DNA from: Hyparrhenia diplandra
Lineage: Eukaryota; Streptophyta; Magnoliopsida; Poales; Poaceae
Length of the DNA: 64,000 nt
Assembly (NCBI GenBank): GCA_015847255.1
Contig: JADLZK010004585.1
Coordinates: 1 to 64,000 of the forward strand
Direction: 5' to 3'
Shown here: one piece after another, positions 10,612 through 21,420 of the stretch
Layout of the letters: each line of letters begins with the position of its first letter
How positions within the stretch are numbered: position 1 is the stretch's first letter
Made by a program: the position numbers and the translations under genes
Notes under the pieces: model-generated
What the model saw: the letters and a program-made list of their open reading frames with translations, nothing else
What the model was told of the DNA's origin: nothing
The model's database searches: none

Positions 10612-11460
10612 GTAAGTGCTACTTCACATATACTTTAAAAGGTTTTTTCCTTCACCTTACCATTCCTATGTAGTGCGCTGTGGGTAGAACGTAAAGAAAA
10701 ATGTACAGAACCACTATTTTATTTTTGTTAAACCTGTCAATGCTCTTCAACGCTCTTGAAATTGGCAGGCCCTGCAAGGTACTAGAGCATATTAAATGGA
10801 TCTAGGATGTGTAAAACAGCCATTTCTGAGTGAAAACCATCAGCAATACCCTACTTCCATTTTCCATGCAACTAAACATTTATATTTATATACTTTTGGT
10901 GCATGATCTTTATAATATTTTACTATTGTCCTAAAAAATACTATTGCTTCAAGCTGCCGCTAAAATATTAAGATATTAGCATATTCATGATTTTATATTT
11001 GCATGTTTATCCTAATACTATAATCTATTTAGTAACAAAAAATGTACTTGCTAATGCTCTCGATAATCCTATAATATCTAACGTTTATATTATAATAACT
11101 CTTAATGCAGGTAGTTTTCCAAGTTCATCTCAATATGACACGTGAAGGACGAAGTTAAAGGGATTAAATCATCTACCAAGGATTTCTTGAAATAAATTAT
11201 TATATATGAGTTGTGACCCGTCAAACATGTCTAAATATTCCTATTCGATATTGGTTCAACTTGCGGTTTAAACATAAGATTAAATAATCTTTATGTCAAT
11301 GAGTATATATACTGTTTCATGCATTTAAGTTCTTCGTTACTAACTCTGTTTCTAACATGCACAAAGTAATTCTCCTCAACCCAGATTTCTTAGTGATTGC
11401 AATTCGATCCTTTAACAATACCCTCTTACAACCCCGGCAACGCGCGGGGAATCCACCTAG

Positions 11461-12256
11461 TTCTTCTAACCTCTATGGACAATTTACATCTCCCTTCCTC
11501 CTCCGCTCGTGTGTCATCAGCTGTGTCCCCATCAACCTCATCTTTTGCCAAATGGCATCATCATCTTTGTCATCTACTCTTGTTCATCAAGGATGTTTGG
11601 GGCATGTTTTTGTTGACTCTACCTTTCATTGTAAGGGTTGCAAGCTTGGAAAATAGATACAACTTCCATATTCCTCTAGTGCGTCTCACTCTATTTGACC
11701 ATTTGACCTTATTCAATCAGATGTATGGGGTTCTGCACCTTTTGTTACCAAGGGTGGTCACAAGTATTATGTTATTTTTATTGTTGACAATTCTCGCTAC
11801 ACATGGATTTATTTTATGAAACATCGGTCTCAGTTGTGTTCCATTTACCAATCCATTGTTCGCACGGTTCACACATAGTTTTCTACTGCTATTAGAGTTT
11901 TTCGCTTTGACTCGGTGGTGAGTACTTGTCTGATGCTTTTCACCGATTTTTGTCCTCAGAAGGTACTCTTCCTCAGCTCTCGTGTCCTTGCACTCATGCT
12001 CAAAACAATGTTGCTGAACGTAAACATTATCATCTCATAGAAACAACTCACACACTTTTGATTGCCTTCTTTGTTCCTTCACATTTTTGGGGAGAGGCTA
12101 TTTCCACATCTGTTTATCTTTTAACAGGCAACCATCATCTAAATTGTCTGGCAAGTGTCCTGGTGAAGTTCTTTTTGGAACTCCTCCTAGATATGATTAT
12201 CTTCGCGTTTTTGGATGCCTATGCTATGTTCTGCTTGCAACTAGTGAGCGTGCTAC
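11461..12256 (+). pseudogene. Copia GAG-pre-integrase and integrase core, truncated
   Basis: It continues the Copia polyprotein after the Helitron: KWHHHLCHL and CKGCKLGK supply the HHCC zinc-binding part. A core follows with the DVWG and VDNSRYTWIYF blocks, then a shifted segment with FHRFLSSEGTLPQLSCP and AQNNVAERKHYHLIET holding the catalytic Glu. The GTPPRYDYLRVFGC block ends it. Integrase joins cDNA to the host chromosome. At least two frameshifts and a TAG near 11,876 are present. A TGTCCGG LTR replaces the rest from 12,257. Confidence 0.88.
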
Positions 12257-12931
12257 TGTCCGGTCTTGTCCAGAGTAGTTGGACTCGACACCGGTCACGT
12301 CCCTTACGTCTTACCCCGTATGGGAATGGATACGGAGAGCAGTGTAGCATACGTTCACCTTTTCTTGCCAGGGAGGCCAAGGTAGCTGGTCAGCCTTTGG
12401 TGGGCTTAGCTCGCCCGAGGGTCCCTTCGCGGATTATCCCTCGGGCGGACCGGGGTGTCCAAGGACTTTGGCCCGTTGCTCGAGCAGGATGTTTAGCTTC
12501 GTCCGAGGTCTGGCTGAGGTCAACTTTACCATTCCGTAGGAATTGGCCCACATCATTGGGCCATCGACCTCCACCATGGACCTGCTTAAGGTACCCTGGT
12601 TTTCATATCCCCGACAGTAGCCCCCGAGCCCATAATGGAGTAAGAGGAAACTCCTTTGTGGGTTCTTTTCTGGACCTTTGTTTCTACCGTTACCGTAGCG
12701 GGTCCTTAAGCTTTGGCGGACGTGTTTGAGCACAATCAGAGGCGTAGCCCCCGAGCCTCTGTGTGAGGACGTCAAGCCCTTTCAGAGAGTGAAACTCCGT
12801 GGTTCTAGGGGTAGTTCGCCCATGTGCTTTTGGTTTCCATGAGCCTCCAAGCCCCCGAGATAACGGTCGAACCCTTCGCGGGTCGCCTTTCCAACCCTCG
12901 GGGTGCGTCTGAGCCATGGGTGTTGTCCTTT

Positions 12932-13960
12932 AAAGCCCGTCGGGTTTTTACCTGGCGAGACTTCGCCCAAACCTTCGCGTGCGACTAGACTTTAATGGAC
13001 ATGGTCTGCGGCGTGGCCAGCGTGTCAAGGTGTCCCTTTGGACAGAATTTGTGGGCCTCCTGTGATGGCCTGACACAGTGCAAGACTTTTTCGTTGGCCG
13101 CGATTTGTCGAAACAATGCGGGACGCCATAGCGACCGTGATTGATGCGGGTCGCTTACCGAATCTCACGCTGCGTGGTATATGGCATGCTTGGCACCACG
13201 AGATGCTAGGCATGGGACGATCGGGGCTACTTGCTTTTCAATGAGATGCTGCTATGGCCGTGGTCGATGCGGTTTGACATCCCAAACCGTGCGCTTGCGT
13301 TCTTCGTAGTCGTGAGCCCTTGAAAACCCAGGGCGGCTTCCGAGCCCTTATAGAGCCGGTCCCTAGACCCCAGAGGCTCAGTGGGGCCACAGTATTCACT
13401 ATCGAGGCCCGTCACGGTTTCACCAGGCGAGGACTCGCCTGAACGTCTACGGAGCGACGGGACTCAACGGACACGTTCACGCATTGCGCGATCAGGTGGC
13501 CTTGCGGGCGCTGTGCGCAGAGCCACTATAGCCATTGAACGACAAACAATATTCTACAGGTCGGTAGGCGACCACGTCATGTTGACTCTCAAGCCAGCCT
13601 GAGCGGTGTGCCAATGCTTTTTGTATCGTCATGACCGATGTGATGCAACATCCTTTCGGATATATCGTACGTACATCTGTCGAAATCGCTAGTCATGCTA
13701 TGAGGCACTATAGTGACCGCAGTCGGTGTAGGTCGCCTGCCTGAGCCGCGCACTTGCGTTCTTCACGTTCGTGAGCCCTTGAGCCCCTGGGGGCCTTTGC
13801 CAGGCCCTTATTAGGCTGGCTCCTGAGCCCCTAGGGCATAGTGGGGCCACAGAGTTCACTATTGAGGCCCGCCGTAGTTTTATCTGGTGAGGATTCACCC
13901 GAACCTTTGTGGAGCGACAGGACTCAATGGACACGTTCGCACAGTGCGTGACGGGATGGC
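12932..13960 (+). repeat. Degenerate tandem repeats of about 460 bp
   Basis: A marker block (cccgtc or cccgcc, then 'ggcgag' or 'ggtgag', 'gcgac', 'actcaa', 'tggacac') appears at about 12,932, 13,406 and 13,864, giving spacings of 474 and 458 bases. The intervening 'gttcttc...gtgagcccttga' block also recurs (13,299 and 13,758). Units differ at many CpG and CpNpG sites, as expected of old methylated DNA. Tandem repeats within LTRs are known in several plant Tat-type elements. Confidence 0.7.
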
Positions 13961-14143
13961 TTCAGGGGAGCCGTAGGCATGTCCCCCCGGGGCTGCCGTT
14001 ACTCAGGCCTCTCTAGGAGGTGTCCCTTGACTACAAGTCAAGTGCATCTCATTATGACCCCCTAAAAAATCGAACGGACCGGGCTAGGCTATTGGCGGAT
14101 GACCGGGGTGTTAATGCAGGAGTCGGACGGCCCTCGGCCACCC

Positions 14144-14150
14144 TTTATAA
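14144..14150 (+). promoter_or_regulatory. TATA box for the passenger ORF
   Basis: Tttataa in 'cacccttta taacttg', about 60 bases before the ATG at 14,212 and 190 bases before the ATG at 14,337. A pyrimidine-rich leader (ttcttttgccttattgccc) lies between. The arrangement looks like a compact plant gene promoter. Confidence 0.4.
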
Positions 14151-14336
14151 CTTGCCCTGCGGCTTTCACCCTCGGCACTTCTTTTGCCTTATTGCCCTTT
14201 TCTTTCAGGTGATGGAGCCCGGAGGTTCTTCTGCGAGGTCTAGGGTAGGAGAGCCCCCGAGGGGTCGTCATCGCATACCGGGGGTCATATCGATGGCTGG
14301 CCCTGCCTACCAGGTGGGACTCCGGCGGACTAGGGC

Positions 14337-14731
14337 ATGTCGCCCCCCGAGCGGACCATCGGCGGTGTCTTGTGTGATGAGCTCGAGGCCATCAAGGGAG
14401 CTCTTGAGAAGGCGGAGGAAGAATTGGTGCTCGCTTGTACGCAACGGGAGGCAGCGGAACACCACGCTACCGGTAAGCTTCTCGCCCCGCCTCTCGCTCT
14501 CCTTGGCTACCGATCCTTGTCTCTTTCTCTTGTCCTAACCTTTTCCTCTACATGGCAGTGTTGCTCGCAGAGCTGGAGACCCTATGCGGAGCGGCGAATC
14601 TTGCCACCGGCTTCGCATGGGCTCCGGGTGCTCACTCGGTGGATCGCCTTGCCGCAATGCCGGCATGCATTCGGTGGGTGGTGGAGCACGGGATCCACCG
14701 TGGGATGGCCATCGCGATGGTGATGGACTAG
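14337..14731 (+). pseudogene. Spliced passenger ORF with coiled coil
   Basis: ATG at 14,337 opens MSPPERTIGG and then a charged helical segment, DELEAIKGALEKAEEELVLA. A donor (gtaagc, 14,473) and an acceptor (ggcag, ending 14,558) bracket an 86-base intron. Splicing keeps the frame and continues LLAELETLCGAANLATGFAW, then WVVEHGIHRGMAIAMVMD, to TAG at 14,729. An upstream ATG at 14,212 opens another frame (MEPGGSSARSRVG), so the N-terminus may have been frameshifted. Function is unknown. It resembles in layout the spliced antisense ORF at 32,601-33,101 in G2. Confidence 0.5.
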
Positions 14732-14816
14732 GCGTGGACAGAGATTGAGCTTTAGGACGTATGGGGCTTTTTGGATGGGGAGAGCTTTCACGATTACGAG
14801 GACCCCTGATGGGGTC

Positions 14817-15181
14817 AAGCACTATGTCTCAAGTTCTTTGATGAACTATTATTCTAGAGTTTTGTAAGGTTTTCAAAATAAAACTCAGAGTTCTTGACAT
14901 GATTGTTCTATCTTTCAATTGCTCGAGTTCTTGAGATATAGTGCTTGATATGATTGTTCTATCTTTCAATTGCTCAAGACCCAAGTAAAGGCTATAAGCT
15001 CCATGGTTAAAGGCAATATGAATATGTTTGAAAGTCGAGGCAGGGTTTTGTTTAATCCGGAGGAGAGTTTTTTTAAAAGCATGTGTACTTTTGAGGTGTA
15101 AAAGCATTGAAGCAACTCCTAATCCAAGTTTGCTAAGAAGGCTTTGCTAAGGGACTAGCAAAGGGTAAGCTTGGGGGAGCT
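14817..15181 (+). mobile_element. Gypsy 3' internal end with polypurine tract
   Basis: Same family as 1-120: a 'gcatgtgtacttttgaggtgtaaaagcat' context leads to aagcttgggggagc just before the LTR. A roughly 50-base block around 'atgattgttctatctttcaattgctc' is duplicated in tandem at about 14,889-14,980. No coding sequence is visible, and everything upstream of about 14,817 is unrelated. Confidence 0.7.
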
Positions 15182-16855
15182 TGTTGATGGTGGATAACGT
15201 CAATATTTTGTTAGTTAAGTAAACACAAAAAATAATATAAAAAGATGATTTCACTAGAGTCTAGGGTTTGATTCTAATGGATTCCACGAGTTTTGGTGCT
15301 CTCACTTATTTTGTAGGATTTCTATTTTTTCATAGAATAAAAGCATCTCAAATTATGAAATGGAGTGCACCATTGCGAAGAGCTCATCGAGACGATCGAA
15401 ACAGACATATCATTAGCCATATTTGGAGTCCAAAATCAAAAGATATCAATTCAACATCGCTAATCATCATTAGAAGACTCTAGAAGACACCAGAAGACAA
15501 CTCGCCAAAGGTGGCACCCACCTCTGACAGTGGACCGCCGACCGGCCATACGGCATGGCCGGCCGGCCATCCACCTCGCCGCCACATGGCTTCCTCCAAC
15601 CGCCTTTGGGATTGCATCTTCACCGTCCATTAAGGTCGGTTTGATCCGACGGCTATGATTCATCCTATGGGGCTATATAAGTAGAGGCAGACCTCCCCCT
15701 GAAAACCCTAATTCATTCATTCAAGTCATTAGAGATCAAGCTGTCTAGAGCTATAAACCCTAGTTCATTAGAGTAGCTCTAGTTCTAGAGCAATTAGCTA
15801 ATTAGTAGTTGATTAGAAGGAGATCAAATCTAGAAAGGCTTGGACTTTAGATCTGCCAGGGGCATACTCGAGGTATAACTCTCTTTGTTCTTATTCTTGT
15901 TTTATATTGTATTCTAATTATGTTTTGTTATCTTATACTCAAAGTTGCTCATGGCATTGTGCTTTATCTTTATTATGTTTTTGATTGCAATGTTCATTGT
16001 TTACTTTAATATATCTAGTAGAGTTAGCTATTTGTTATGGATGTCATACTTATGTTTGTATAGCACTTATCTTAATTCGCGAGGGATAAGTGGTCTAGCT
16101 TATGTAAGCGTGGTGCTTAGATATGTTATGGCTGCAATTGCCCTCTATATGCCGAGTCGCGTGGTAGATCGTAGGGGTGGTGACCCTATTGAGTCCTCTG
16201 TAATCCTCCCTTTGCATATAGAGAACGGTAGAACATGTGTCACAATCGAAGGGGAAGATCTTATTATTGGAACCTTCTTAGTTGATGTTTCTTAAGTATG
16301 ATATGAAGTAACAATGTTAACAATGATAGCTAGATGTTTGCACAATTAGAGTAAGCTATGACTGTAATTATGACTATACATAAGTTTTCCTTATATTATG
16401 CCCATGCTTTTTCTTAGACTAGAATACTCTAAGTGAATTACTTATTTATTATTATGCTTGATCCTATGTTTATATATATATCTTATGACTTGTTCTGTTA
16501 TGAGTAGAGTAAGGTTATGGTTTACTTTTATTAATAGTATAAGTTAGCAGTATATGACCTGCCAGTCCTTCCCAGTGGTAAAAATATAAATCGACAACCT
16601 GGTAATACTCTATGTGAAATGCTACAATGGTATGATCATCTGTGCGCTTGCAGATCTTTGTTTTCATGCATAAATCTTTATATTCTTTCTAGTCACATAA
16701 TAATATGATAAGATCTATTTAGTATTATTCTTGTGGTAATATTAACAAGCATTTTCTAGCACCATAGCTAGGGACAACAACCTAGTACAATGCTAGAGAT
16801 GTAGATAATTGATAGGTGGCTACTAAAGCAAGTGATGAGCTAATTTATACCAACA
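15182..16855 (+). mobile_element. Gypsy 3' LTR (LTR2)
   Basis: Begins TGTTGATGGTGG right after a polypurine tract and ends ...taccaaca at 16,855. It is homologous to LTR1 in layout (ctatataag at 15,673-15,681, an 'aaccctaattcatt' leader, a 'gtgcgcttgcag' block near the end) but much diverged. With no second LTR or internal coding sequence in the window, it is the 3' remnant of a deleted element. Confidence 0.75.
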
Positions 16856-17537
16856 CTTACTAAAAGTAGAAGTTGACTACTAGAGTAACTCTAGGCGTAG
16901 GTTAACTTCCACTGAGGTACAAGGTGTAGAGGGAGCACCGACAGGCCGGCACCTCCTCCAAACTCTTCCCTCTCTCTACCTCTCTAGTTCTAAAGACTAG
17001 ATCCTAAGGAGAACTAGTCCTCTCTTGAATGCTAGCTCTGACCCCTAATGGGATGAAATGAATTAGGGTTTGAGCGATGCCTCTGCCCCTAGGGTCTGGG
17101 CTTGCTTATATAGGGATCTTGGATGCACCGTAGCCCTTGGATCAAACATACCTTGATCAATGGTGTAGATTCCATCTCAAAGGTGGTGGAAAAAATGACC
17201 TACGAAGCTGAGGCTGATAGGTGGGACTAGGAGCACGGCCGTGCTGCTCATGGGCTAGGCCATGCTCCCCCTATGGCGGGTGGGCTCATTCTTCATCGTG
17301 TGGTCTTCTGGTGTCTTCTAGAGTCTTCTTTCATAGATGCCAAGTTGGAATATGGTCTGGATACGTATGCTTTGGATATGCCTTGGTCCTTTTCCTATTT
17401 AATCCCTACAAAGTCATAGATTCACCAAAACTTGTGGAACTCTATCAGTTTAACCCTAAGTCTATGTTGATATTCATTTTATATCCTTTTCTCATGTTTT
17501 GTTGATGGTTTATAATAGTTGTTAACTAACATCAACA
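16856..17537 (-). mobile_element. Partial Gypsy LTR in reverse orientation (LTR3)
   Basis: Read on the minus strand it starts TGTTGATGTTAG at 17,537. It carries the same early blocks as LTR1 ('aatatcaacatagact', 'tccacaagttttggtga', 'ctagaagacacc'), a cctatataag TATA at 17,114-17,105 and an 'aaccctaattcatt' leader. Only the first 680 bases or so are present. At 16,855/16,856 it abuts the end of LTR2, so the two LTRs lie tail to tail. Confidence 0.7.
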
Positions 17538-17614
17538 AGGTGTGAGGCACTGACGCGTCCGATGCAACATTAACAAGTGCGCGGATTTGAAAGTGACCGT
17601 TGGAGATCAACGGG

Positions 17615-19281
17615 TGTTGCATTTCTTAAGCACAATCACTAGAAACAGGTTTAGAACCCATCTCTAATGACGACGCTCAGAAATGCGCTGTTGACATCCC
17701 CAAGTGAAACCACCATGTCGGTGATCCGACTGGGAACATCAACGGGGTAGATCTTGCCATAATAGATGTTTCATCCGCAAGCGCACGGATCTATCATTGT
17801 AGCATTTCACCCGGAAGTATTCAGGGTATCGTTATTTATATTTTCCCAAAGGAAGGCTTGTGCATAAGAAGCTAGCATGGCTTTTGAATAGAGGAACATG
17901 TGTTTGCTTAGACCAACTTGTTCATAATAGGGGTAAGTATAAACGGTTCTTGGATAGTGTGACACACACATAGGAATCCACCTCTTAAGGATAAAGAAAA
18001 TAGAGAAAGAATAAATGAATAACCTAATGGAGTAATCTAATGTATCTAGTCATGGCCATACAAATGAATAGTTAGGATCATATGCAACACGATATAAGAA
18101 TTGTTAGGTCTAGGATAACGAGGGGAGACTCCCAGGATACCATCCGGCCCAATGGGAAGCATTTACGAACTCCTACATCACATACGAACGTGGGGGATTT
18201 CAAGGGACGGTCAAGGCTTGTCACGACCCGGCCGCCTACCCCTCAACCGTGGCATGCTCTCATATCCGAGGTGTCGTAACACCCGGGCACCATGCCCATG
18301 ATGTCAGAGCACTACTCTTGTCCCCCCGGGATCCCCACTCTACGAATGGATGGACTAGAACAAGAGCAAACCCGAAGGAACGACGAACCGTTATCCCACC
18401 TCTAATCATGTTAGGCATATGATGATCGATGAAGAACAAATATGAACATGTCAAGATTATGATATGTAAACTATATGCTAGTTCATATACCAACACAAGA
18501 ACATGATCATGACTATACTCTAATTCATAAGTTAGGCCAAGAACATAGAATAAGGACTTGCAAGAAGAATGCTCCATAAGAGATGATGTATATTACCAAA
18601 GCACTTTCTTCTAGGAGACAAGCCCTCCTTGTAGCTCTTCTACTCCAACCCTAGCCAACTAAGAAGAAGAAGAAGAAGGGAGAGAGAGGTGGTGGTGGTA
18701 GGGAGAGGTAGTGTGCTGGTGTAGGTGAACTCCTTGTGGTGTGTGTTGAGAGAGGGAGAGAGGAGAGCTACTTATACACATGGAAGAGGGGGCTAAGTGC
18801 TAAATTCTACCAAACCGACCTAAGGGAACGCGTCCAGGTACGTTGCACTGAGATCCCACCTCCGCACCGCCCTCCTTGGGAGTTATTGCACCGCCACGCC
18901 AAACCTGGGCTCGAACCGCCTCAGGTTGGGTGCGGGCGCACCCTAGGGTGCGCGCGCACCCTCCTGGGCCCGGCTCGGCCCAGTCTTCTTGGCTGGCGTG
19001 TGTTGACTTGAAAAAGTCGTGCTCGGTGTTGACTCGGCCCAACTTTGGTATTTTGGTCCATTTCCACCTTGGGCTTGTGATCTTCAGGTTTACGCTTTCC
19101 AGGGTTGCGCACTTTGGCTGGTTTTCCACCTGTTTTTATATAATATCTGCAAAATAATATTCTTGGCACTACAAGTGGAAATATATTAGTAGCAAAGGTA
19201 TATGAGCATGATAAGGTCAAGTTTTACTCCCTTTTTGGTAGAATGTTGACGTTTAAAATATGTAGTTGGTTACCGTCAACA
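17615..19281 (-). repeat. G1 3' LTR
   Basis: Identical in layout to 25,215-26,883. It has a minus-strand TATA (gtataagtag, 18,777-18,768) and an (AAG)n microsatellite at about 18,660-18,678. The outer end lies next to the acggg duplication and the inner end next to the polypurine tract at 19,282. Confidence 0.95.
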
Positions 19282-19299
19282 AACTCCCCCAAGCTTACC
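19282..19299 (-). other. G1 polypurine tract
   Basis: On the minus strand it reads ggtaagcttgggggagtt directly before the TGTTGACGG start of the 3' LTR. It is the plus-strand primer for reverse transcription. The same motif precedes LTR1 and LTR2. Confidence 0.9.
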
Positions 19300-20954
19300 T
19301 TTTGCTGGCGTCCTCGAGCAAAAAAGATAAATACTTGGTTGTTGATCGAAGTTGCTACTATGCCGATTACATCTTACCGTGCTGGGGTTATAACAAAAAG
19401 TTTTCTAGAGTTTGAATAAAATGGCATGTTTATCCACCCTTTATTACCTTTCATCGTTTGTGGGGCTTTTGAGCCGTTTCGAATCTTGGGTGGTTGCCGG
19501 ATAGAACGGTTCTTACAAACCCGCTTATCTTTCATTCTTTTGAGTGACTATTAATCCAGAGGTTTTGAAATATTTTTGCAAAGAAAATGGTTCCTCAAAT
19601 GATCACTCGGTCGCTCAATGTATGTATGTGGTTGATCCTTACCAAAGGCTTAGAGTTGCCTTTCTTTTTCCTACCAACTATAAGGCTGATATGTGGAGTT
19701 TTGGGTAGGTAAAAGATTGGCATACCTGTTTCATGTCATGTTGCCCTCGTTCAAAGACCGAACCACCTGGAGAGACTAGTCATATGCCTTGATCAAGATG
19801 TGCAAAGTGTGTGGAATATTTTTGGTATTTTTGGTGGACTCCTAGTATCATGGCTCTCTCTTGTTTTTGGTAGAAGGAGGTATGGGCTACCTTTTATTTC
19901 TTTCTTTTCTTTTCTTTTCCATCATCATCATTTTTTTTGGACGAGTACTGACTTCCTCATCTTTATTGGGACTTTTGTCCATCTTTCTTTTTCTTTCTTT
20001 TTCAGCATAGCCCATACTTCTCCTTTGTAGCAAGAGTTTTTGTGAGAGAGCATGATAAAATGAATGGAGTATTCTTTTTGGTGGATGGATGGGTGCATCT
20101 GCGTGCACAACTCTCGGTGTGAGAGTCGGCGTTTATTTACGGGTGCAAGTGAATCTTGAATCATGGGCATATGAAAAGAATCTCAACAATAGGTTACAGC
20201 ATTTTGACAAAGGCTCACCATGAAAACAAGTAGCATATGACTAAGGTTTTTCCATATAAGATCATAAATCATGTCATATGGCTCTGGTAGGTCTGTGCAT
20301 ATCATTGAGGAACTTTTGAATCTTGATTTTCTAAAAGAAAACTCGGATGTTAAGTCATTCTAAGAACAAAGTCATAGCAAGTTTATTTCACCATATCATA
20401 TCCGGCAACTACTTAGATCAGATATTGCTTATGCTACCCATATGAATCAAGTTTTTTCAAGGTGAATCAATCTTAGCCACTAAACCCAAACTAGAGAAAA
20501 ATTTAAGTTATAAACTAGGTGCAGGCAAAACATAAGACAAAGCAACTATTCATCATTTCAACAAGGGACTAAAACTAAGCATTGCCATAGCTCATATGTA
20601 TAAGCATGAAAGCACATAGAAGAGCTACTTATTCTATTTTTTTTTTTTTTTTTTGAATGCATGATTGCTGAAATTTAAACATGCTAAAATAAAATAAAAA
20701 CTTGTTGAAAGTAAATATGCAATGCAATGATACCTGTGGGGATCCTCCCCAAGCGATCTGGAGGCCTACTGATCGGGGTCGAAGCCTTGGTGCCTCTAGA
20801 ATGCTTCCTCGCGTGCGTTGCGAGCAGCCATGTTGGACTCTAACTGGTCCCATCTTTGCTGATTTTGCTGCTCAAAATTCTGCTGCCACTGCCTGGTGTT
20901 TTGCACATGAGTATTGAGCGTGTGCTCAATGTTCCCAGTGCGTACGTCTAAGTG
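19300..20954 (-). other. G1 non-coding region between the passenger gene and the 3' LTR
   Basis: About 1.6 kb with no reading frame that shows a domain or codon-like constraint. It holds an 18-base T run (20,637-20,654), an acceptable poly(A)/SSR remnant on the minus strand. In Athila elements the space before the 3' LTR is typically long and non-coding. Confidence 0.6.
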
Positions 20955-21245
20955 CTATAGCTGAACGTTGACGACCTCCAACCCATATGTTATTTTGCCA
21001 CGGGCTGAACGGGTGGTGGGCAAATCATCCGAGCTGCTCTCAAAGTCAAACTGTTGGTCCTCCATCTTTGCATCATTTCCTTCAGGCCACTCTGATGGTG
21101 CAGGTGTCTGAGGTGGCGGCTCCCACCTAGGATCATACCCGGGTATAACCCTTGGGGTCCCCATAGGATAGGTCCACGCAGCCTGAGGCATCTGTGCAGG
21201 GAATGGTGATGGCATGAAGTGTCTTTGCATGTGAGCTTGATCCAC
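20955..21245 (-). pseudogene. C-terminal remnant of the G1 passenger ORF
   Basis: A minus-strand frame rich in Pro, Gln and Met (MPSPFPAQMPQAAW, then PRVIPGYDPRWEPPPQ) and then acidic (FDFESSSDDLPTT). It has no ATG of its own, since it opens with GTG just after an in-frame TGA. It lies about 170 bases downstream of the stop at 21,421. It looks like the low-complexity tail of the same protein, separated by decay or a small insertion. A short inverted repeat at 21,343-21,387 lies in the gap. Confidence 0.45.
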
Positions 21246-21420
21246 CCTACGTCCTCATGCCATTTGCGGCGTGGTGCTGCTAGGTGTCTCCTTCGCACAA
21301 ACTATCGCCAGTCTCGAGCTCAAAGGTCGGTGGATCGGCTTTTATACAACCGCAAGTCGGGTTAGGTAACCGGATTACGGTTGTATAGCCGAGAAAAGTG
21401 TAAGCAACCTCGCCCGAAGG

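Larger units (their letters stand above)
7649..11460 (+). mobile_element. Non-autonomous Helitron carrying host gene exons
   Basis: The 3' end has an 18-base hairpin (ccccg / cgggg arms, 11,432-11,449), a 7-base spacer and CTAG at 11,457-11,460. The 5' end begins TCTACTACTATG at 7649. Removing 7649-11,460 joins A7648 to T11,461, the expected AT target, with no target duplication. The join restores a Copia reading that runs from the protease linker into GAG-pre-integrase. No Rep or helicase sequence is present, so transposition would have needed an autonomous partner. The interior carries exon-intron segments of a DDRGK1-like gene. Confidence 0.93.
4742..12256 (+). mobile_element. Copia element (Hopscotch/Retrofit-like), multiply interrupted
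   Basis: Pieces in order: LTR and PBS (4742-4856), leader (4857-4957), LINE B insertion (4958-6592), leader or gag remnant (6609-7330), protease (7324-7648), Helitron insertion (7649-11,460), GAG-pre-integrase and integrase (11,461-12,256). A Tat-like LTR beginning TGTCCGG at 12,257 then cuts it off. RT, RNase H and the 3' LTR are absent from the window. The very short LTR and the DSGASF protease resemble the Ale (Retrofit/Hopscotch) lineage; that assignment is inference. Confidence 0.7.
12257..14816. mobile_element. Tat-like Gypsy fragment: LTR plus passenger gene
   Basis: It begins TGTCCGGTCTTGTCC at 12,257, directly against Copia integrase sequence. It is GC-rich, with repeated 'gtagcccccgagcc'-type phrases, three tandem repeats of about 460 bases and then a spliced ORF with its own TATA box. 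No gag, protease, RT or integrase sequence is present. At about 14,816 it gives way to an unrelated Gypsy 3' region. If the ORF matches the antisense ORF beside the 3' LTR of G2, the element reads on the minus strand and this is its 3' end. The LTR-internal boundary (roughly 14,000-14,130) cannot be placed by eye. Confidence 0.5.

Noticed and set aside
12257..14816. CACTA or other DNA transposon
   Set aside because: No CACTA termini, no transposase and no 3-bp duplication are seen. The phrase structure and passenger ORF fit a Gypsy LTR better.
14889..14980. Possible MITE
   Set aside because: It is a direct, not inverted, duplication of about 50 bases in a Gypsy 3' region.
18062..19220. ORFs within G1 LTRs (also at 25,682-26,822)
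   Set aside because: The same frames occur in both LTR copies with disabling differences and carry no domain. They are LTR sequence.
20637..20654. Poly(T) run as a retroposon tail
   Set aside because: No target duplication or coding sequence is adjacent. It is treated as a simple repeat in the G1 3' UTR.
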